Source: Gemmatimonadota bacterium
Lineage (GTDB): Bacteria; JBHIER01; G020348925
Length of the DNA stretch: 64,000 nucleotides
NCBI GenBank assembly: GCA_020348925.1
Contig: CP070758.1
Location: 3,127,338-3,191,337 of the forward strand
Direction: 5' to 3'
Translations under genes and position numbers: made by a program
Notes under the pieces: generated by a model
What the model was told of the DNA's origin: nothing
The model's input: only the letters and a program-made list of their open reading frames with translations
Databases searched by the model: none
In this document: positions 19,088-27,706 of the stretch, piece by piece
How the letters are laid out: every line of letters begins with the position of its first letter
Position numbering within the stretch: position 1 is the first letter of the stretch

Positions 19088-20842
19088 CTATTTTTTCCCA
19101 ATGGAAGCCAAAGTTTCATCGACGTCCGTAAATATCTCATCAATTTTTACCAGCTCCTTCTCCGGCGTATATCTGGCCCTGGCGATCTTCTCCCGCAACG
19201 GCAGCTCCGAAAGTTGGTCAACCGTTGCCCCTCTCTCCAGGGCCTCCTTGGACCTCTCGTGCATATTCAAAATGAGTTTCAACATCTTATATTGCTTATC
19301 CACCGAGGCATACGTGTCCACTTCGTGAAAGGCGTTCTGATGGAGAAAATCCTCCCGCAGCGACCGCGAGGTCTCCAGAATGAGCCGGTCGTCCTGAGAT
19401 AGGGCATCGACACCGACGAGCCGGACGATCTCCTCGAGCTCTGCCTCCTGCTGCAAAAGTTTCAAGGCCTCGGACCGCATCTCGATGAAGTCCGACCCCA
19501 CCTCCTTGACATAGTAATCATCGATGTTCTCATAATAAAGGGAATAGCTGTTGAGCCACGAGATGGCGGGAAAATGTCTCCGGAAGGCCAAAATGTCCTC
19601 CAGACTCCAGAACACCTTCACCACCCTCAGGGTAGCCTGGACCACAGGGTCGGAAAGATCTCCGCCGGGCGGCGAAACGGCTCCGACAATCGTCAACGCT
19701 CCCTCCCTGTTGTCGCTGCCGTGGCAGGTGACGCGCCCAGCCCGTTCGTAAAACTCGGCCACCCGCCTCCCCAGATAGGCCGGATAACCCTCCTCACCCG
19801 GCATCTCCTCCAACCGGCCCGAGATCTCGCGCATCGCTTCCGCCCATCGCGAGGTGGAATCGGCCATGACGGCCACCGAATACCCCATGTCCCGGAAATA
19901 CTCGGCAATCGTGATGCCGGTGTAGACGGACGCCTCCCGGGCCGCCACGGGCATGTTGGACGTGTTGGCCACGAGCACCGTCCGTTTCATGAGCGGCTCG
20001 CCGGTGCGCGGATCCTCCAGCTCCGGGAACTCCAGAAGCACGTTGGCCATTTCGTTCCCCCGTTCACCGCACCCGATGTAGACGATAATGTCCGCATCGG
20101 CCCATTTCGCCAGGAGGTGTTGGATCACCGTCTTGCCACTGCCAAAGGGACCGGGTACGCAGGCGGTTCCGCCTTTCCCTATCGGAAAGAAAGTGTCGAA
20201 AACCCGCTGCCCGGTGATTAAGGGCACGTATGGAACCAGTTTTTCCTGATACGGCCTCGCCTTTCTGACAGGCCATCTCTGCAGCATCGTCACCTCTTTG
20301 ATGCCTTCGGCCGTCTCTATGGTAACCACCCTTTCCTCTATAGTGAATTCACCTTGGCGGATGTCCTTGACCCGACCCTCCAGACCGTAGGGTACCATGA
20401 TTTTATGAACGCACGTGCTCGTCTCGTTGACGATACCCAGGACGTCGCCTGAGACCACAGCATCTCCAGCCTGAACCTGCGGCTGGAACAGCCATTTCTT
20501 CTCACGATCCAAACCGGGCACATCAATACCACGAGTAATGTAATCGCCCACAGCGTCGCGGATGACGTTGAGGGGCCGCTGGATCCCGTCGTAAATCGAC
20601 TCCATGAGACCGGGCCCCAACTCCACTGAGAGGGGCATCCCGGTTGAGAAAACCGGCTCACCCGGACCCAACCCCCCGGTCTCCTCATAGACCTGAATGG
20701 AGGCCCGATCGCCCTTCAACTCGATCACCTCCCCGATGAGTTTCTTCTCGCTGACGCGAACCACGTCGTACATCCTGGCCTCATCCATCCCCTCGGCCAC
20801 AACCAGCGGACCTGAAACCTTGACGATAGTGCCCTGTTTCAT
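19088..20842 (-). CDS. atpA: V/A-type ATPase catalytic subunit A
   Basis: The protein has 584 residues, a normal length. It is the catalytic subunit that hydrolyses or makes ATP. The P-loop is '[11 protein letters not shown]', followed by 'GCGERGNEM' with the catalytic-site Glu, '[32 protein letters not shown]', and the family's extra N-terminal bulge region ('[14 protein letters not shown]'). The start has AAGGAGAG in front. A 109-base spacer without a gene separates it from subunit F upstream. The stop (TAG) is one base from the start of the inserted surface protein. Confidence 0.97.
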   Translation of the reverse strand: MKQGTIVKVSGPLVVAEGMDEARMYDVVRVSEKKLIGEVIELKGDRASIQVYEETGGLGPGEPVFSTGMPLSVELGPGLMESIYDGIQRPLNVIRDAVGDYITRGIDVPGLDREKKWLFQPQVQAGDAVVSGDVLGIVNETSTCVHKIMVPYGLEGRVKDIRQGEFTIEERVVTIETAEGIKEVTMLQRWPVRKARPYQEKLVPYVPLITGQRVFDTFFPIGKGGTACVPGPFGSGKTVIQHLLAKWADADIIVYIGCGERGNEMANVLLEFPELEDPRTGEPLMKRTVLVANTSNMPVAAREASVYTGITIAEYFRDMGYSVAVMADSTSRWAEAMREISGRLEEMPGEEGYPAYLGRRVAEFYERAGRVTCHGSDNREGALTIVGAVSPPGGDLSDPVVQATLRVVKVFWSLEDILAFRRHFPAISWLNSYSLYYENIDDYYVKEVGSDFIEMRSEALKLLQQEAELEEIVRLVGVDALSQDDRLILETSRSLREDFLHQNAFHEVDTYASVDKQYKMLKLILNMHERSKEALERGATVDQLSELPLREKIARARYTPEKELVKIDEIFTDVDETLASIGKK

Positions 20843-20951
20843 TGAGTACTCTCCTTACAATGCTTGATAATTTCAATCATGACCGGTACCAACTTTTTCA
20901 CTGCTCCTTATCCCGTTCCTGTTCCACGGCATGGACCCAAGGCCGGCCGCT

Positions 20952-21278
20952 TCATTCGTCCTCCTGCATGATGTCGGCACCCACCGCCTTCCTGACAACA
21001 TGCCGCAGTGTTTCGAGACCGTAACCGAGGCTTCCGCGATTATTCGGAATGAGGACGATACTGGGGAGCGGCCTCCAGGCTGCCTCCCGCAACCGCTCTT
21101 CGATATGAATTGCAGACTGCTCGGTAATAAAAATCACCGCATACCCCCCCTCGTAGACCTGATCAAAAGCGGCTTTCACGTCGTCGGCCTTTTCAGCGGG
21201 ATAGACATCAACGCCTACGGCGTGAAAACAGAAGATCGAATCCCGATCACCAATGACGGCTATATTAGAGGTAGACAT
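20952..21278 (-). CDS. atpF: V/A-type ATPase subunit F
   Basis: A 108-residue small central-stalk subunit that regulates rotation. 'NIAVIGDRDSIFCFHAVGVDVYPA' and 'GYAVIFITEQSAIHIEE' match the Rossmann-like F subunit. The start at 21278 overlaps the end of the C gene by 14 bases and has AGGAG 10 bases upstream. The longer frame to 21359 would sit entirely inside the C gene. Confidence 0.93.
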   Translation of the reverse strand: MSTSNIAVIGDRDSIFCFHAVGVDVYPAEKADDVKAAFDQVYEGGYAVIFITEQSAIHIEERLREAAWRPLPSIVLIPNNRGSLGYGLETLRHVVRKAVGADIMQEDE

Positions 21279-22302
21279 CCGGTAATCGCTCCTGTATCGA
21301 TTCAGGCGGGAGATGATTCCACTTACAGGTGAAGATGGTCCGAATTGCCTTAATTTCATACTCTTTGATCAGCACATAGGCCATCAAAGGCTCAAGACCG
21401 AAGGTGGTCAGGCGGGCACGCCCTAAATAGGTGATGAGAAAACCATCGCACAGCTGCTCCAGACGGGCAAATGACCCTTTTGTCTGAAGGGAGGCGATCC
21501 CCTCGTCGAGGAGTCTCGCATATCGCGTCTGTCCAAAACGCTGCGGCAGCCCATCGAGCGGCTCCTCCTGAAGCATTCGATAGAACTCCACCGCCAACGA
21601 TCCCCCGTCGCACAGGTTTGTCTTCAACAGTTCAGGGGCCTGCTGACTCCACAGCAGTCGCACAAATGTTTTGATGTTGAGCAGATCGATCTCCCGTTCC
21701 AGCCAGCCCCAGAGAAACATCATGCCCACCTTCATCACGACCGAGAGAAAATGGGAGAACATCGCCTTGTCCACAAGGACGTCCAGGCTCTGGGGTTCGA
21801 TTTCATCGGAAGGAGAGAACCCCTCGATGGTCTGGATGGTCTGTCTCAGGTATCCGGGAAGATGGCCGACATCTTCGTCACGGATCGCTCGTAACAGGAC
21901 AGCGGGCGGAACCTGACCCGAGGGCGAGAGGAAAAATTCCATATCTCGGCCGGAGATGCTGCCCTTCAGGAGAATTTTCAAATTGTAATAGTCGGAGCGC
22001 ATTTTCAAAAGATCCGTCACCTCAGGGTTCTTGGAAAGATGGACAATAAGGTTCAGTGTCGAGGCCATATGTCCACTGAGAAAATCCTCAAAGTGATCCG
22101 GATCGCTCAGGGATGGTACGGTCTCCCCGTAATCTGTCTCCCCCAGGATGCGAAGGAATGCATCCGTATCCTCGGCTCCCACGAGACGAGAGATATCGTG
22201 TCGCCGGAGAAGTCGTGTTTCCAAAGCCCGAATACGTCCGACTCCGTAAGCATAGTGAGTATTATATGTAAATGGCAATCGATATTCTGAAAGTTGTTTC
22301 AC
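21265..22302 (-). CDS. atpC: V/A-type ATPase subunit C
   Basis: The protein has 345 residues. Funnel-shaped subunit that couples the D/F shaft to the membrane rotor ring. The mostly helical sequence includes 'YGVGRIRALETRLLRRHDISRLVGAEDTDAFLRIL' and a C-terminal 'LARLEQLCDGFLITYLGRA..TFGLEPLMAYVLIKEYEIKAIRTIFTCKWN', both characteristic. I prefer the GTG at 22302, because GGAG lies 6 bases upstream; a TTG at 22314 is the longer alternative. The start codon overlaps a near-consensus parS sequence. Confidence 0.93.
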   Translation of the reverse strand: MKQLSEYRLPFTYNTHYAYGVGRIRALETRLLRRHDISRLVGAEDTDAFLRILGETDYGETVPSLSDPDHFEDFLSGHMASTLNLIVHLSKNPEVTDLLKMRSDYYNLKILLKGSISGRDMEFFLSPSGQVPPAVLLRAIRDEDVGHLPGYLRQTIQTIEGFSPSDEIEPQSLDVLVDKAMFSHFLSVVMKVGMMFLWGWLEREIDLLNIKTFVRLLWSQQAPELLKTNLCDGGSLAVEFYRMLQEEPLDGLPQRFGQTRYARLLDEGIASLQTKGSFARLEQLCDGFLITYLGRARLTTFGLEPLMAYVLIKEYEIKAIRTIFTCKWNHLPPESIQERLPDVYL

Positions 22303-22310
22303 GCGAAACT
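22295..22310. promoter_or_regulatory. parS: Candidate parS (ParB-binding) site
   Basis: TGTTTCACGCGAAACT matches the widely conserved parS palindrome TGTTTCACGTGAAACA at 14 of 16 positions. It lies ~5.4 kb from parB, across the start codon of the ATPase C gene. I found no second copy as good in this window. Confidence 0.5.
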
Positions 22311-22365
22311 CCAACGTCGCTTTGGCCGGTGTCGACGAAGGTGAGCGTTGATATCGCTCCGGTCG

Positions 22366-22974
22366 TCAGGAGGCCCTTTCTCCCCACAGGATGTTGGCCA
22401 CCTCAAATTCCATCGCTTCCCGCATGGATTCGACAATGAGCTTGAGATCGCAATTGATCTCCTTCCTGCCCTTGCGGAGTACGAAGCCCCCGGCCATCTC
22501 CCGCGTTTCCCCCGAGAGAGCCAACGCCCCCTTACGATTTTGAGCTGAAAGCTGTCGATTCACATCCGAAAGCAGTCCACTCCAATCGATCCCTTTATCG
22601 TGCGAAGCCAAGATGACCTCCTCATCACCCTCTTCCACGCTCTGCAGGAAGAGTTTCTTCATAAGCGCCGAGTACTTTTCGGCATTCAGCTCGGCGAGCG
22701 ATGCGAACGCCTTTCGAAAGGATTCGTCAATGAGGTTCTGTTTCTCCGCCAGAAGCTCTTTTCTCATTTCAGCCTGTGCTCTGGAGACGATCCTCCTTTT
22801 CTGTTGTTCCGCCTCCTTCGCGGCCTCCTCTCGAGCTTTCCCTTCAATCTCAGTGACCGTCTTGGCCGTGTCGGCCTTTACCGTTTCAATTTCGTTGTCG
22901 GCTTTGGCCAGAATTTCTTTGGCCTCGGCTTCGGCATCCTCCATGATCTTTTTGGTTATCCGATCTATGGCCAT
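22366..22974 (-). CDS. atpE: V/A-type ATPase subunit E (peripheral stalk)
   Basis: The protein has 202 residues. The N-terminal half is a long charged coiled coil (ITKKIMEDAEAEAKEILAKADNEIE...). The C-terminal globular part, with 'GGFVLRKGRKEINCDLKLIVESMRE', is the E-subunit head that caps the B subunit. With the small H subunit it forms the stator. It starts 7 bases after the K gene's stop, so both are surely in the same transcript. Confidence 0.94.
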   Translation of the reverse strand: MAIDRITKKIMEDAEAEAKEILAKADNEIETVKADTAKTVTEIEGKAREEAAKEAEQQKRRIVSRAQAEMRKELLAEKQNLIDESFRKAFASLAELNAEKYSALMKKLFLQSVEEGDEEVILASHDKGIDWSGLLSDVNRQLSAQNRKGALALSGETREMAGGFVLRKGRKEINCDLKLIVESMREAMEFEVANILWGERAS

Positions 22975-22980
22975 GTCGGT

Positions 22981-23556
22981 CTACCCCCGAATCCTGGTCA
23001 ACAGAATGATGGACATGAGAAAACCGAGAACAGCGTAGAACTCGACAAAGACGCCGAGGACGAGCGCCTTGCCCACCTCATTCGGTTTCTTCGCCGTCAT
23101 TTCGACGCCAGCGGCGCAGACCCTGCCCTGATGAATGGCCGACAGGAACCCGGCCAGGGCAACGGGTATACTGCTGAAGAAAAACTGCCACCCCTCCTGG
23201 ATGGTCAGCGTGGCTGTTTCTCCGCCGAAAATGCCGCTCCAGAGCATGACCAAAAAACCGATCACAAAGCCGTATATCCCTTGAGTCCCAGGTAAGGCCG
23301 TGAGCATAAGGTATCTGGCAAAATTGGCCGTGTCTTCACTCATGGCGCCCAGGCTGGTCTGTCCGGCATATCCGATCCCTATGGCCGATCCAATTCCGGC
23401 CAAACCAACAGCAACGGCCGCACCAGCGATACAGAGTGCGACCGGACCCAGCAGAGCCCAGCTCGAACCTGTCATCTGCTGAGCAGAGGACACCGAAGCC
23501 CAGAGGGTCACGGCGAAGAATACGACGACGAACACAAACAGGGTTCTCTTTGTCAT
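22981..23556 (-). CDS. atpK: V/A-type ATPase rotor proteolipid, subunit K, with Na+-binding signature
   Basis: The protein has 191 residues: an N-terminal extra hydrophobic segment that looks like a signal peptide (MTKRTLFVFVVVFF...VSSAQQ), then two helical hairpins (four membrane helices) like Enterococcus NtpK. The known Na+ ligands of NtpK (Leu61, Thr64, Gln65, Gln110, Glu139) have counterparts here: Leu88, Thr91 and Gln92 in 'LPGTQGIYGF', Gln143 in 'AIHQGRVCAAG', and Glu172 in 'VEFYAVLGF'. The first hairpin lacks a carboxylate, also as in NtpK. Sodium coupling is therefore likely. The start at 23556 has AAGGAG 6 bases upstream; an in-frame ATG at 23592 sits on a duplicated copy of the same ribosome site. 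Confidence 0.94.
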   Translation of the reverse strand: MTKRTLFVFVVVFFAVTLWASVSSAQQMTGSSWALLGPVALCIAGAAVAVGLAGIGSAIGIGYAGQTSLGAMSEDTANFARYLMLTALPGTQGIYGFVIGFLVMLWSGIFGGETATLTIQEGWQFFFSSIPVALAGFLSAIHQGRVCAAGVEMTAKKPNEVGKALVLGVFVEFYAVLGFLMSIILLTRIRG

Positions 23557-23613
23557 AGTGTACTCCTTCTGCTTGCTTGGGATGAGAGTCATCGTGTGCT
23601 CCTTCTGCTTGCT
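23552..23613. repeat. 36-base tandem duplication of the atpK ribosome-binding/start region
   Basis: The 26 bases at 23552-23577 recur with two changes at 23588-23613 (offset 36 bases, in frame), so both the Shine-Dalgarno sequence and the ATG are duplicated. Either start gives the same reading frame. Confidence 0.7.
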
Positions 23614-23640
23614 GTGTACGAAAGTACTCGTGTGCTCATA

Positions 23641-25623
23641 TTATTCCCTTACAATGATGGTGTGTTGATTCTTCTCCTGAAACGGCTCAAATGGTTTTCC
23701 CCCTCCCTCATAAAACTTCGAAAAGAATTCGACAAAGTGCAGTCTGGCGGTATGGACAAAGGCCCCCAGACAGGTTATGACGAGATAGACGAGGTGGGCG
23801 ACGACGACCATCACGGCCGTGATGAGAATTCCGACATAGGGAATCTTTAATGCCATGCCTCCCAGGATGTCGATGACACCAGCAACCACAGCCGTGGCCA
23901 AACCCAAGGCCAACAAACGCGAATAGCTCAGGATATCCCCGAAAACACCGATGATGCCGTACAGTCCTCCCAACCCCTTGCCGACATGCACCAAGAGATT
24001 CTTACTGCCCAATCCCTGAAAGAGAAATATCCCCCCCGCACCGCACAACAGCAGGAACGTGCCCGCCTTCACCACGGGCGAGGGCAGTGTTATAATAAAT
24101 CCGATCATCGAGAGGCCCAAACCGACTGTGGCCATGAGCCAGGGAACATGAATGAGAATTGAACGAACAGCGTTCCCCGACGCGATCCCCCCGTAGAGTT
24201 TCACCACATACCCGACAAAGACATGGACCACGCCACAGCCCAATGCCAAGGCAAAAAAAGTCATAGCATTCTCAAGGGGATCAAACACCTTCAAGCTGTA
24301 AGCAGTGATCACAAAGGGATGATTTGGATCCATTGTGGTCAGATCGAGCCCAAAATATCCTCCGGTGACAATTCCCGCCACAATCGTCAGGAGTCCGCTC
24401 GCCAGGAGCAGTTGAAAAAGTTTTCTCATCCCGGGCCCGGGTCGCAGCTTCCTCAGCGCCAGGAGCGAAATAAGGGAGAGCATGAGTCCGTAGCCGGCGT
24501 CAGTCACACACAGTGCGAAGAACACGGCAAAGAATGGGGACAGAACAGGTGTCGGGTCTATCTCGGTGTATTTCGGCCTTCCGTAGAGATCGGTAACCAT
24601 TTCGAAAGGCTTCGCCCATTCCCTGTTTTCCAACGCAACCGGAGGAACGTCCTCTGCCCGTCCCTCCGTTTCCAGGACGCTCACAGTTTGAAATTTCGCC
24701 TCGAGATCCGCGCGCACTCTGTCGACATCTTTTCTCTTCATCCACCCTTCAATCAGACACGCACTGTCCGTAAAAGCCAGACGCTCTCGCACCGTTTCTC
24801 TCTCCAGATCATTCATCACATGATCCATAACAATCAGAAGTCGCGGCCGGTTTTCCGCCAACCGACGCCCCCTCTCATCAATCCGTTTGTTCTCCTCATG
24901 CAGGGCGGAGATCTCCTCCTGAATGTCCTGCACCGCCTCCCTGGGCGTCCCGCTGAATCCGGAGAGCGAGACCTCGGTGATGTCGAAGCGTTTCAGGTGC
25001 TCAGTGACCGCCTCTTCCATCTCCTTGAGGAACAGGAGAGCGAAGTACGTCTGTGTTTGATCTTGGTGAACCGTTTCACAGTGAACGGTCTCTGCCATAT
25101 CCTGGATCATCTCCGTATAATCGGAAGTGAGCATGGTACAGAAGCGGAGACCGACCCTCTCCGTTGAAGTCAGCTCGTCGAGGGGCACTCCAATGGATGT
25201 CCACGGATTCAGGAATGCCTTTCTGGACCGGAGTTTCTCCAGACGAGACCTGAGTTCAGCCGCCTGTCGGGAGAGGTCCACGCATTCGCCAACGAGTCCG
25301 TCAAAGTCGAACTCTTGGGTAACCCAGTAGTAATCCTGGGGTGTAATTTCAACTTTTTCTCCACCCAATTTTGACAGGACGCCCTGTTGCGGCATATACG
25401 GTTTTAAAAACTCCGCTGCCGTCTGCACCGCCGCAAGTCTCTCGGACAACCCCTGCGGGAACTCACGTGTGTGCGGGATAAATTGTGCCGATTCCGGCTC
25501 GGGGTGATTCTCTTTGAAATGGCTTATTTCCAAAAGACCGAGGGCCTGCATCTCCTTGATCAGAGCGGAGCGCTCCGAGAGATGGCATACAATGGAAACC
25601 TTTGACATGGGGACAACGGCCAT
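23641..25623 (-). CDS. atpI: V/A-type ATPase membrane subunit I (ion channel/stator)
   Basis: The protein has 660 residues. The N-terminal soluble half with coiled coils (to ~residue 330) anchors the peripheral stalks. The C-terminal half has about seven hydrophobic segments, including 'PFFAVFFALCVTDAGYGL', 'FGDILSYSRLLALGLATAVVAGVID' (carrying the conserved SYxRLxALGLA with the essential arginine) and 'ITCLGAFVHTARLHFVEFFSKFYEGGGKPFEPF'. It provides the ion half-channels against the K ring. The ATG overlaps the stop of the preceding H gene (TAATG). Confidence 0.96.
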   Translation of the reverse strand: MAVVPMSKVSIVCHLSERSALIKEMQALGLLEISHFKENHPEPESAQFIPHTREFPQGLSERLAAVQTAAEFLKPYMPQQGVLSKLGGEKVEITPQDYYWVTQEFDFDGLVGECVDLSRQAAELRSRLEKLRSRKAFLNPWTSIGVPLDELTSTERVGLRFCTMLTSDYTEMIQDMAETVHCETVHQDQTQTYFALLFLKEMEEAVTEHLKRFDITEVSLSGFSGTPREAVQDIQEEISALHEENKRIDERGRRLAENRPRLLIVMDHVMNDLERETVRERLAFTDSACLIEGWMKRKDVDRVRADLEAKFQTVSVLETEGRAEDVPPVALENREWAKPFEMVTDLYGRPKYTEIDPTPVLSPFFAVFFALCVTDAGYGLMLSLISLLALRKLRPGPGMRKLFQLLLASGLLTIVAGIVTGGYFGLDLTTMDPNHPFVITAYSLKVFDPLENAMTFFALALGCGVVHVFVGYVVKLYGGIASGNAVRSILIHVPWLMATVGLGLSMIGFIITLPSPVVKAGTFLLLCGAGGIFLFQGLGSKNLLVHVGKGLGGLYGIIGVFGDILSYSRLLALGLATAVVAGVIDILGGMALKIPYVGILITAVMVVVAHLVYLVITCLGAFVHTARLHFVEFFSKFYEGGGKPFEPFQEKNQHTIIVRE

Positions 25624-25934
25624 TATCCGAGAACCCTTTCCATAATGCGCGCCACAGCTCTGTCCATGTTCTTATGCCCCTGTGTCTGGAGGTCATCGCG
25701 CTTCATCTGGTGTTGATCCCGGAGATCCCCTGTCTCCCGCTCGGCCTCCTTTTCAGCCGAATCAAGAGCTTGTTGGATCGCAGTTTTCGCCTGTGCGCGG
25801 GCTTTTTCGATCTCCTCACGGGCGGCCTTTTTGGCAGCAGCCAGCCGTTCGGCCGCCTGGTGGCGCGCCTCTTCGACCCGTCGGACTGCCCGGATCTCCG
25901 TACTCTTAATATCTTTCAAAGCTTCAAGGCTCAA
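25623..25934 (-). CDS. V/A-type ATPase accessory subunit H (peripheral stalk coiled coil)
   Basis: A 103-residue, almost wholly helical and highly charged protein (ALKDIKSTEIRAVRRVEEAR...). It matches in size, composition and position the AhaH/NtpF subunit that dimerises with E. It uses a TTG start, with AAGGAGA six bases upstream. It is the first gene of the ATPase operon and is coupled to subunit I. Confidence 0.85.
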   Translation of the reverse strand: MSLEALKDIKSTEIRAVRRVEEARHQAAERLAAAKKAAREEIEKARAQAKTAIQQALDSAEKEAERETGDLRDQHQMKRDDLQTQGHKNMDRAVARIMERVLG

Positions 25935-26163
25935 AGGAACTCTCCTTGCACAAGAGATATTGAATTATTGCTCAAACAATGAATGTGTCGGAACGAACTG
26001 ACTGCCGTGGTAGAAAAAGAACTATCGGTCGACCCTGCGGGCCGAATGAGATGGCAGATCGTATTGGACCTGGCTCGATTTTGTATTCTGGGAAATACTG
26101 ATCTCCATTTTGGGTGGTAGAAAGGAGGCGTATCATATCCAATCGCAGTCAGGAACGGAAATC

Positions 26164-26601
26164 TCAAAGAGATATTGTGCTCTGAGTGGATTTCTCCTCT
26201 TCAAGTTCTTTTGATTTTTTCGGGAAGAGACTCTCCCTTTTCTCAAGTAATGATTTCTCCTCTCCCATCGAGCAGTTTCCATTGAAGACCGCTCCCTCAT
26301 GAACGACGAGGCTGCTCGTTTTTAAATCTCCAAGAAGAACGGCTTTCGACTCTAAAACAGTCTGGTCAGACGCCACCAGGCAGCCTAAAATCCGACCACC
26401 GACAGTGGCTTTCTTCACTTGAATGTCCGCTTCCACGACACCCGTCGGGCCCACAATCAATGTATCCGAGGAGACGAGTTTCCCTTTTAACGTTCCATCA
26501 ATTCGGATACTGCTTTCAATTTCAACCGTCCCTTCAAATATCGAACCGCCGCCAATGATTGTGTTGAGCCGACCGGTGTCGACTTTTTCTTTGTTGGTCA
26601 T
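26164..26601 (-). CDS. Bactofilin (polymer-forming cytoskeletal protein)
   Basis: The protein has 145 residues. The central ~100 residues form the bactofilin right-handed beta-helix ('TIIGGGSIFEGTVEIESSIRIDGTLKGKLVSSDTLIVGPTGVVEADI...'), with charged non-helical tails. These proteins self-polymerise at the membrane without nucleotide and position cell-wall enzymes or ParAB partners. It follows the M23 endopeptidase gene by 49 bases, with AGGAGGGAG in front; bactofilin/M23 pairs are known cell-shape modules. Next downstream, after ~230 bases, is the ATPase operon. Confidence 0.95.
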   Translation of the reverse strand: MTNKEKVDTGRLNTIIGGGSIFEGTVEIESSIRIDGTLKGKLVSSDTLIVGPTGVVEADIQVKKATVGGRILGCLVASDQTVLESKAVLLGDLKTSSLVVHEGAVFNGNCSMGEEKSLLEKRESLFPKKSKELEEEKSTQSTISL

Positions 26602-26650
26602 GCTCTTCTCCCTCCTGAATAAAGTTACTCTCCGATTCTTTCGGCTTCCG

Positions 26651-27514
26651 TCACCTCAACAGATACTCTCTGGGATTGACTGGAGATCCTTCCTTCCATA
26701 TCTCAAAATGGAGATGGGGCGCCGAACTCCGCCCTGAGTTGCCCACAAATGCGATAGTCTGCCCCTTCCTCACCCGTTCACCCTGCCTGACGAGAACCCT
26801 GGAATTATGGCCGTAGCGAGTGGAGACGAACGCATCATGTTGAATCATGACGAGGTTTCCCAAATCGTGGGTCCAGTTCACAAACGTGACAATACCATCG
26901 GCCGCGGCTCTCACAGGAGTGTCGGATGGAGCTGCGATATCAATTCCCGTGTGCCGCCTCCCCAGCGGACCCACATTCACATTGAATTCTGCGGAAACCC
27001 AGCCTTGAACGGGCCAGAGATTTGGCGTCGTCCGTAACCATTCTTCAGAAATGTCAAAAATGCGGTCTGGAACCTTTTCGGAATACCATTCCTCAGACAT
27101 TTCATGTGGTATGCCCACGTCCATCTTCTGAGCGAGCTGCAACAGTTGGCCGCTGCTCAAGGGTGTCTTCTCCTCGATGGCTAGACTGTCGGATTCGATC
27201 CGCGTTCCCGCCATTCTTCTCAACCGATGGTCGATCTCTTTCATTTCATACAGGGTTTTCTGAAGCTGCAGAACCTTTGAATTCTCTCTTCGCAAATGTC
27301 TGTTTTCTCTTTCCAGTATCTCCACCTTGTATGCGGTCCTCGCCATCCTCCAAAAATTCACCGTCATCAATATCACCCCGATGACGCACAGAGCACCGAC
27401 AAGACAAACGACCTTGCACCATGCGGAACTGAGGCGAAAACTGAACGTCCGATCATCACCATCCGGTATAACCAGAACCGAGAAATATCTTCCCTTTTTG
27501 AATAGATTCAACAA
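26651..27514 (-). CDS. M23-family peptidoglycan endopeptidase, membrane anchored
   Basis: The protein has 287 residues. One membrane helix (~33-52), a coiled coil (~60-95), then a LytM/M23 domain with the zinc motifs HxxxD in 'RRHTGIDIAAP' and HxH in 'APHLHFEI', all metal ligands present. It likely cuts peptide cross-links in the periplasm. Coupling with bactofilin downstream and ParB upstream suggests a role in cell shape or division. A strong promoter lies just upstream. Confidence 0.93.
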   Translation of the reverse strand: MLNLFKKGRYFSVLVIPDGDDRTFSFRLSSAWCKVVCLVGALCVIGVILMTVNFWRMARTAYKVEILERENRHLRRENSKVLQLQKTLYEMKEIDHRLRRMAGTRIESDSLAIEEKTPLSSGQLLQLAQKMDVGIPHEMSEEWYSEKVPDRIFDISEEWLRTTPNLWPVQGWVSAEFNVNVGPLGRRHTGIDIAAPSDTPVRAAADGIVTFVNWTHDLGNLVMIQHDAFVSTRYGHNSRVLVRQGERVRKGQTIAFVGNSGRSSAPHLHFEIWKEGSPVNPREYLLR

Positions 27515-27569
27515 CGTCCTAAAATTGGTAAAATGAGACTACGGCAATACCCTTCAACGGTGGAGGAAC

Positions 27570-27598
27570 AATATATGCGTCCTCCTTGAAAATGTCAA
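27570..27598 (-). promoter_or_regulatory. Predicted sigma70-type promoter of the M23/bactofilin pair
   Basis: On the minus strand TTGACA (27593-27598), a 17-base spacer and TATATT (27570-27575), ending ~55 bases before the M23 start codon. This is almost a perfect consensus. Confidence 0.75.
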
Positions 27599-27706
27599 TA
27601 GCTTTTTACGGTTACAGTCGCCCTTTGCCGCTCTGCGCTCGCCTCTCAAGAACATGCTTTGCGGACAAAGCGCCGGAGCGTGGGACGACGGGAAATCGCA
27701 TTCCCC

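Noticed and set aside
25931..26167. 78-residue frame between bactofilin and the ATPase operon
   Set aside because: No ribosome site and chance-like composition; the ATPase operon leader lies here.
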